Origin: an uncultured Pseudoflavonifractor sp.
GTDB taxonomy: Bacteria; Bacillota; Clostridia; Oscillospirales; Oscillospiraceae
Direction of reading: 5' to 3'
DNA length: 15,719 bases
Assembly (NCBI GenBank): GCA_947565875.1
Contig: CANOHR010000013.1
Location: forward strand, 1 to 15,719
Position 1 is the first letter of the stretch; each line of letters begins with the position of its first letter. A program made the translations under genes and the position numbers. Of the stretch, positions 13,667-15,719 are shown one piece after another. The notes beneath the pieces are model-generated. The model did not search any database and was not told where the DNA came from. It saw only the letters and a list, made by a program, of their open reading frames with translations.

Positions 13667-14584
13667 TTATTTTTTCTCGTCCTTGTCGTCGCTGAAGATC
13701 TCCTTGGCGCTGGCGGCAAGTCCGGCCAGACCCTGGATCTCGCTGGGGATGATAAGCTTGGTGGCCTTGCCGTCGGCGGCTTTCTGGAAAGCTTCCAGAG
13801 CCTTCAGCTTCACCACCTGGTCGCTGGGGGCAGCCTGGGTCAGCAGCTTCAGCGCTTCGGCGGTGGCCTGCTGGACCTTTAGGATGGCCTCCGCCTCGCC
13901 CTCGGCCCGCTTGATGGCGGCCTCCTTGGCGGCTTCGGCCTTCAGGATGAGGGACTGCTTCTCGCCCTCGGCCACCAGGATCTGGGATTGCTTCTGGCCC
14001 TCGGCCTGAAGGATGGACTCCCGGCGCTCCCGCTCCGCCTTCATCTGCTTTTCCATGGCGTCCTGGATCTCACGGGGCGGGATGATGTTCTTCAACTCTA
14101 CCCGGTTGACCTTGATGCCCCAGGGGTCGGTGGCCTCGTCCAGCAGGGCGCGCATTTTGGAGTTGATAATATCCCGGCTGGTAAGGGTCTGGTCCAACTC
14201 CAGTTCGCCGATGATGTTCCGCAGGGTGGTGGCCGTCAGGTTCTCGATGGCGGACATGGGATGCTCTACGCCGTAGGTATAGAGCTTGGGGTCGGTAATG
14301 GCGAAATAGAGTACCGTATCGATCTGCATAGTCACGTTATCCTTGGTGATGACGGGCTGGGGGGCAAAGTCCACCACCTGCTCCTTCAGGGAGACCACCT
14401 TCACGATCCGGTCGATAAAGGGCATTTTAAAGTGGGGCCCCTGGGTCCAGATGGTGTGGAAGGAACCCAGGCGGGTGATGACGTAGGCCTTGGACTGTTG
14501 GACGATCTTAAAGTTAAGGGCGGCGGTCAGCACCACAAAAACGCCCAGAATGACCAGAATGATCTTTCCCATGATTGCTCCCAT
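13667..14584 (-). CDS. qmcA: SPFH/Band 7 membrane protein, QmcA-like
   Basis: This stomatin-type scaffold is thought to organise membrane microdomains and interact with membrane proteases. The 305-residue protein (the same length as E. coli QmcA) has one N-terminal membrane helix (about 5-25). The SPFH core (about 25-175) includes LGSFHTIWTQGPHFKMPFID, ITKDNVTMQIDTVLYF, ELELDQTLTSRDIIN and DPWGIKVNRVELKNI. An Ala/Glu/Lys-rich coiled coil (about 180-250, with AEGQKQSQILVAEGEKQ repeats) and an acidic-basic tail DDKDEKK follow. ATG 14584 follows AAAGGAG by 9 bases; the TTG extension to 14605 contains that site. It is 21 bp downstream of nfeD, the usual pairing of the two families. FtsH, encoded nearby, is a known partner of SPFH proteins in other bacteria; that link here is only inference. 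Confidence 0.92.
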   Translation of the reverse strand: MGAIMGKIILVILGVFVVLTAALNFKIVQQSKAYVITRLGSFHTIWTQGPHFKMPFIDRIVKVVSLKEQVVDFAPQPVITKDNVTMQIDTVLYFAITDPKLYTYGVEHPMSAIENLTATTLRNIIGELELDQTLTSRDIINSKMRALLDEATDPWGIKVNRVELKNIIPPREIQDAMEKQMKAERERRESILQAEGQKQSQILVAEGEKQSLILKAEAAKEAAIKRAEGEAEAILKVQQATAEALKLLTQAAPSDQVVKLKALEAFQKAADGKATKLIIPSEIQGLAGLAASAKEIFSDDKDEKK

Positions 14585-14605
14585 AAAGCGAAACTCCTTT
14601 CTCAA

Positions 14606-15049
14606 TTAAGCGGGGGATACGGGGGAGACGAAAAGTTTGACTCCCTCGATCCGTTTGACGGTGACCCTGGTCCCCTCCGGGATGGGAGAACCGTCCTCCG
14701 AGCGGGCGGTCCAGGCGACCCCGAAGACCACCACCGCCCCTTTTCCGGTCAGATTGTCGATCCCCTCGGTGACCACCGCTTCCTGACCGATGACCCGGTC
14801 GGCGTTGGTGGGGACCACAGTGGGGAGGACATACTTCCGGGCCAGAGGCCGGAGAACGGCCATAGTGGCGATGGAGACCAGAAGGAAGAGAACGATCTGG
14901 ACCCACACGTTACCGGTGAAGTAGGTACTCAGCAAAGCCACAAGGGCTCCCGCCGCGAACCACACCGACACCAGCCCTACCGTAAGGGCTTCCACAACGG
15001 CGAAGAGGATCAGTAATACCAGCCATATCACACTTGCTAACCAAGGCAT
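14606..15049 (-). CDS. NfeD-like membrane protein
   Basis: This 147-residue protein has three hydrophobic segments in its first 70 residues (about 4-22, 25-43 and 49-68). A short soluble C-terminal domain (about 80-147, with IGQEAVVTEGIDNLTGKGAVVVFGVAWTARSED split over two beta stretches) has the OB-like beta fold of NfeD C-terminal domains. It lacks the large N-terminal serine-protease domain of long NfeD proteins, so it is the short YbbJ-type form. NfeD proteins are almost always encoded beside an SPFH partner, as here, and are thought to act with it in the membrane. ATG 15049 is preferred because AAAGGAG is 9 bases upstream; ATG 15055 is only 3 bases from that site. Confidence 0.9.
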   Translation of the reverse strand: MPWLASVIWLVLLILFAVVEALTVGLVSVWFAAGALVALLSTYFTGNVWVQIVLFLLVSIATMAVLRPLARKYVLPTVVPTNADRVIGQEAVVTEGIDNLTGKGAVVVFGVAWTARSEDGSPIPEGTRVTVKRIEGVKLFVSPVSPA

Positions 15050-15099
15050 GACCATCAGCTCCTTTCTAGATAAACCGGCCGGTTCCTTGGTATGGATCT

Positions 15100-15128
15100 A
15101 TTATAGCATACCCAGTCAATATTGTCAA
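15100..15128 (-). promoter_or_regulatory. Consensus promoter of the nfeD-SPFH operon
   Basis: On the minus strand TTGACA (15128-15123), exactly 17 bp and TATAAT (15105-15100) match the sigma-A consensus at every position. TGC immediately before TATAAT gives an extended -10. It is one of the strongest promoters in the window. In B. subtilis the comparable NfeD/flotillin operon depends on sigma-W, and no such motif is evident here. Confidence 0.92.
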
Positions 15129-15152
15129 TTATTTAACGTTATTTATTTAACG
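15129..15152 (-). promoter_or_regulatory. AT-rich 10-bp direct repeat upstream of the -35
   Basis: TTATTTAACG occurs at 15129-15138 and again at 15143-15152, 14 bp apart, abutting the -35 box of the nfeD promoter. It could be an UP element for the RNA polymerase alpha subunit or a tandem binding site for a regulator. The identity of the ten bases in both copies is directly visible; the role is inferred. Confidence 0.5.
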
Positions 15153-15201
15153 AAATTTGATGGGAGAAGAGAAAGTCACGGTCCGGCGGGTTCCATGCCC
15201 T

Positions 15202-15232
15202 AAAAAAGCCTTCTCTCCGCAAGGGGGAAGCC
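15202..15232 (-). terminator. Possible terminator of the right-edge gene
   Basis: On the minus strand GGCTTCCCCC-TTGC-GGAGAGAAGGC forms an imperfect hairpin followed by TTTTTT (15207-15202). It lies beyond the REP pair that follows the gene, about 85 bases after the stop. Confidence 0.45.
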
Positions 15233-15246
15233 GGGAGGCGAGGCGC

Positions 15247-15312
15247 GGGCGGATAATATCCGCCCCTACAATGGGAATGGATATGTCATGTAGGGGCGGC
15301 TGTCAGCCGCCC
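15247..15312. repeat. Head-to-head pair of GTAG hairpins (REP/BIME-like), pair 3
   Basis: The left unit on the minus strand reads GTAG (15269-15266), then arms GGGCGGAT (15247-15254) and ATCCGCCC (15258-15265). The right unit on the plus strand reads GTAG (15290-15293), then GGGCGGCT (15294-15301), loop GTC and AGCCGCCC (15305-15312). The GTAGs face each other across 20 bp, shorter than the 30 bp of pairs 1 and 2. The right unit ends 3 bp from the stop codon of the neighbouring gene. Confidence 0.82.
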
Positions 15313-15315
15313 GCC

Positions 15316-15696
15316 TCAGACCCGAAGGAGCCGTCCATTTGCGATCCGGTCCTGATAAAAGACGGTCATGGACAGGAAAATATAGCAGGGGTCGCTGGGA
15401 TCGGGACTGGGAGAGAATTCACAGCACCGGCCGATCAGTTCCCCCAAAAGCGTGTTGAAGGAGGAGAAGTAAGGGGCCCAGAACAGGCGGAGGGTAATTA
15501 TGGACCCGCCGGGAAGGGCGGCGATCTGAATGGGACGCTCCAATTCATCCTCCAGTTCTTTGACCAGGGCCATACAGCGCTGGTAATTTACCAGCTTTTG
15601 GGGATTGTCCACGCATTGAATGTTTTGCACACTGTCCAAAAGCGCTTGAAACCCCTGCTCTTTCTTGGAAAAGCCCTTGCCTTGATGTAAGTCCAT
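15316..15696 (-). CDS. Unrecognised 126-residue protein
   Basis: I do not recognise this family. The protein starts MDLHQGKGFSKKEQGFQ and has no signal peptide or clear membrane helix. A probable helical first half (about residues 15-60, with LLDSVQNIQ and CMALVKELEDELERP) is followed by a more hydrophobic half, with IIALRL-like beta segments near 70, a PYFSSFNTLLGELIGRCCEF stretch near 80-98, and CYIFLSMTVFYQDRIANGRLLRV at the end. Reality is supported by GAGGAG 7 bases before ATG 15696, a TATAAT box 17 bases further upstream at the window edge, and a possible terminator downstream. Four cysteines are present (about 27, 41, 96-97 and 109), but not in a metal-binding spacing I know. It could be a lineage-specific cytoplasmic protein. 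Confidence 0.7.
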   Translation of the reverse strand: MDLHQGKGFSKKEQGFQALLDSVQNIQCVDNPQKLVNYQRCMALVKELEDELERPIQIAALPGGSIITLRLFWAPYFSSFNTLLGELIGRCCEFSPSPDPSDPCYIFLSMTVFYQDRIANGRLLRV

Positions 15697-15713
15697 AATG
15701 GTTCTCCTCACTT

Positions 15714-15719
15714 ATTATA
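15714..15719 (-). promoter_or_regulatory. -10 box of the right-edge gene (cut by window end)
   Basis: TATAAT on the minus strand occupies the last six bases of the window, 17 bases before ATG 15696. The -35 box would lie outside. The short distance implies a leader of about 10 bases with the ribosome binding site very near the transcript start, so the true promoter could be elsewhere. Confidence 0.4.

Noticed and set aside
13501..13719. N-terminal extension of GdpP
   Set aside because: It would be encoded by a terminator, a hairpin and a promoter. TTG 13500 has an AAAGGAGG site and the normal GdpP length.
320..15312. CRISPR-like array
   Set aside because: The repeats are hairpins in inverted pairs kilobases apart, not regularly spaced direct repeats with spacers, and no cas genes are present.
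15157..15690. A 177-residue plus-strand open frame at the right end
   Set aside because: It crosses the REP pair and is antisense to the better supported minus-strand gene at 15316-15696.

Overview
The window looks like chromosome of a GC-rich, low-GC-phylum (Bacillota) gut-type clostridium, most likely of the Oscillospiraceae (Flavonifractor/Lawsonibacter/Oscillibacter-like). The basis is the gdpP-rplI-dnaB and tilS-hpt-ftsH gene orders typical of Firmicutes, strong AGGAGG ribosome binding sites, sigma-A promoters, and protein sequences of clostridial character. The genus is an inference from general resemblance only.

Layout, left to right. Bases 1-619 hold no convincing gene but are packed with at least three kinds of palindromic repeat. 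Bases 620-1918 (+) are a compact phage-type lysis module: an XhlA-like membrane protein, an r1t-type holin and an Amidase_2 endolysin. It ends at a bidirectional terminator that it shares with two minus-strand tRNA genes, Thr(TGT) then Tyr(GTA). A back-to-back pair of near-consensus promoters separates the tRNAs from a plus-strand HAD phosphatase (2270-2920). From there to the right edge everything is on the minus strand.

The minus-strand units, in transcription order from the right edge, are: an unrecognised 126-residue protein (15696-15316); a two-gene membrane operon, NfeD then a QmcA-like SPFH protein (15049-13667), from a consensus promoter with an AT-rich direct repeat upstream; then a long run gdpP, rplI, dnaB, tilS, hpt, ftsH (13500-5780), possibly continuing into a secreted two-domain protein (5636-4497); and last asnS (4367-2973) with its own promoter and terminator. 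The long run combines c-di-AMP breakdown, ribosomal protein L9, the replicative helicase, tRNA-Ile lysidine synthesis, purine salvage and membrane proteolysis. Several genes there use TTG or GTG starts and are translationally coupled or tightly spaced.

The most striking non-coding signal is a family of GTAG-led hairpins. Six are arranged as three head-to-head pairs (320-399, 10901-10979, 15247-15312), and one is solitary (5675-5755). Stem sequences differ between copies but keep base pairing, and two pairs have exactly 30-bp linkers. This matches the REP/BIME pattern known to be mobilised by REP-associated tyrosine transposases, none of which is encoded here. I found no new multi-gene defence or metabolic system. 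The best candidates for something undescribed are this repeat family, the secreted protein with an apparently dead deacetylase-like domain, and the unrecognised right-edge gene.
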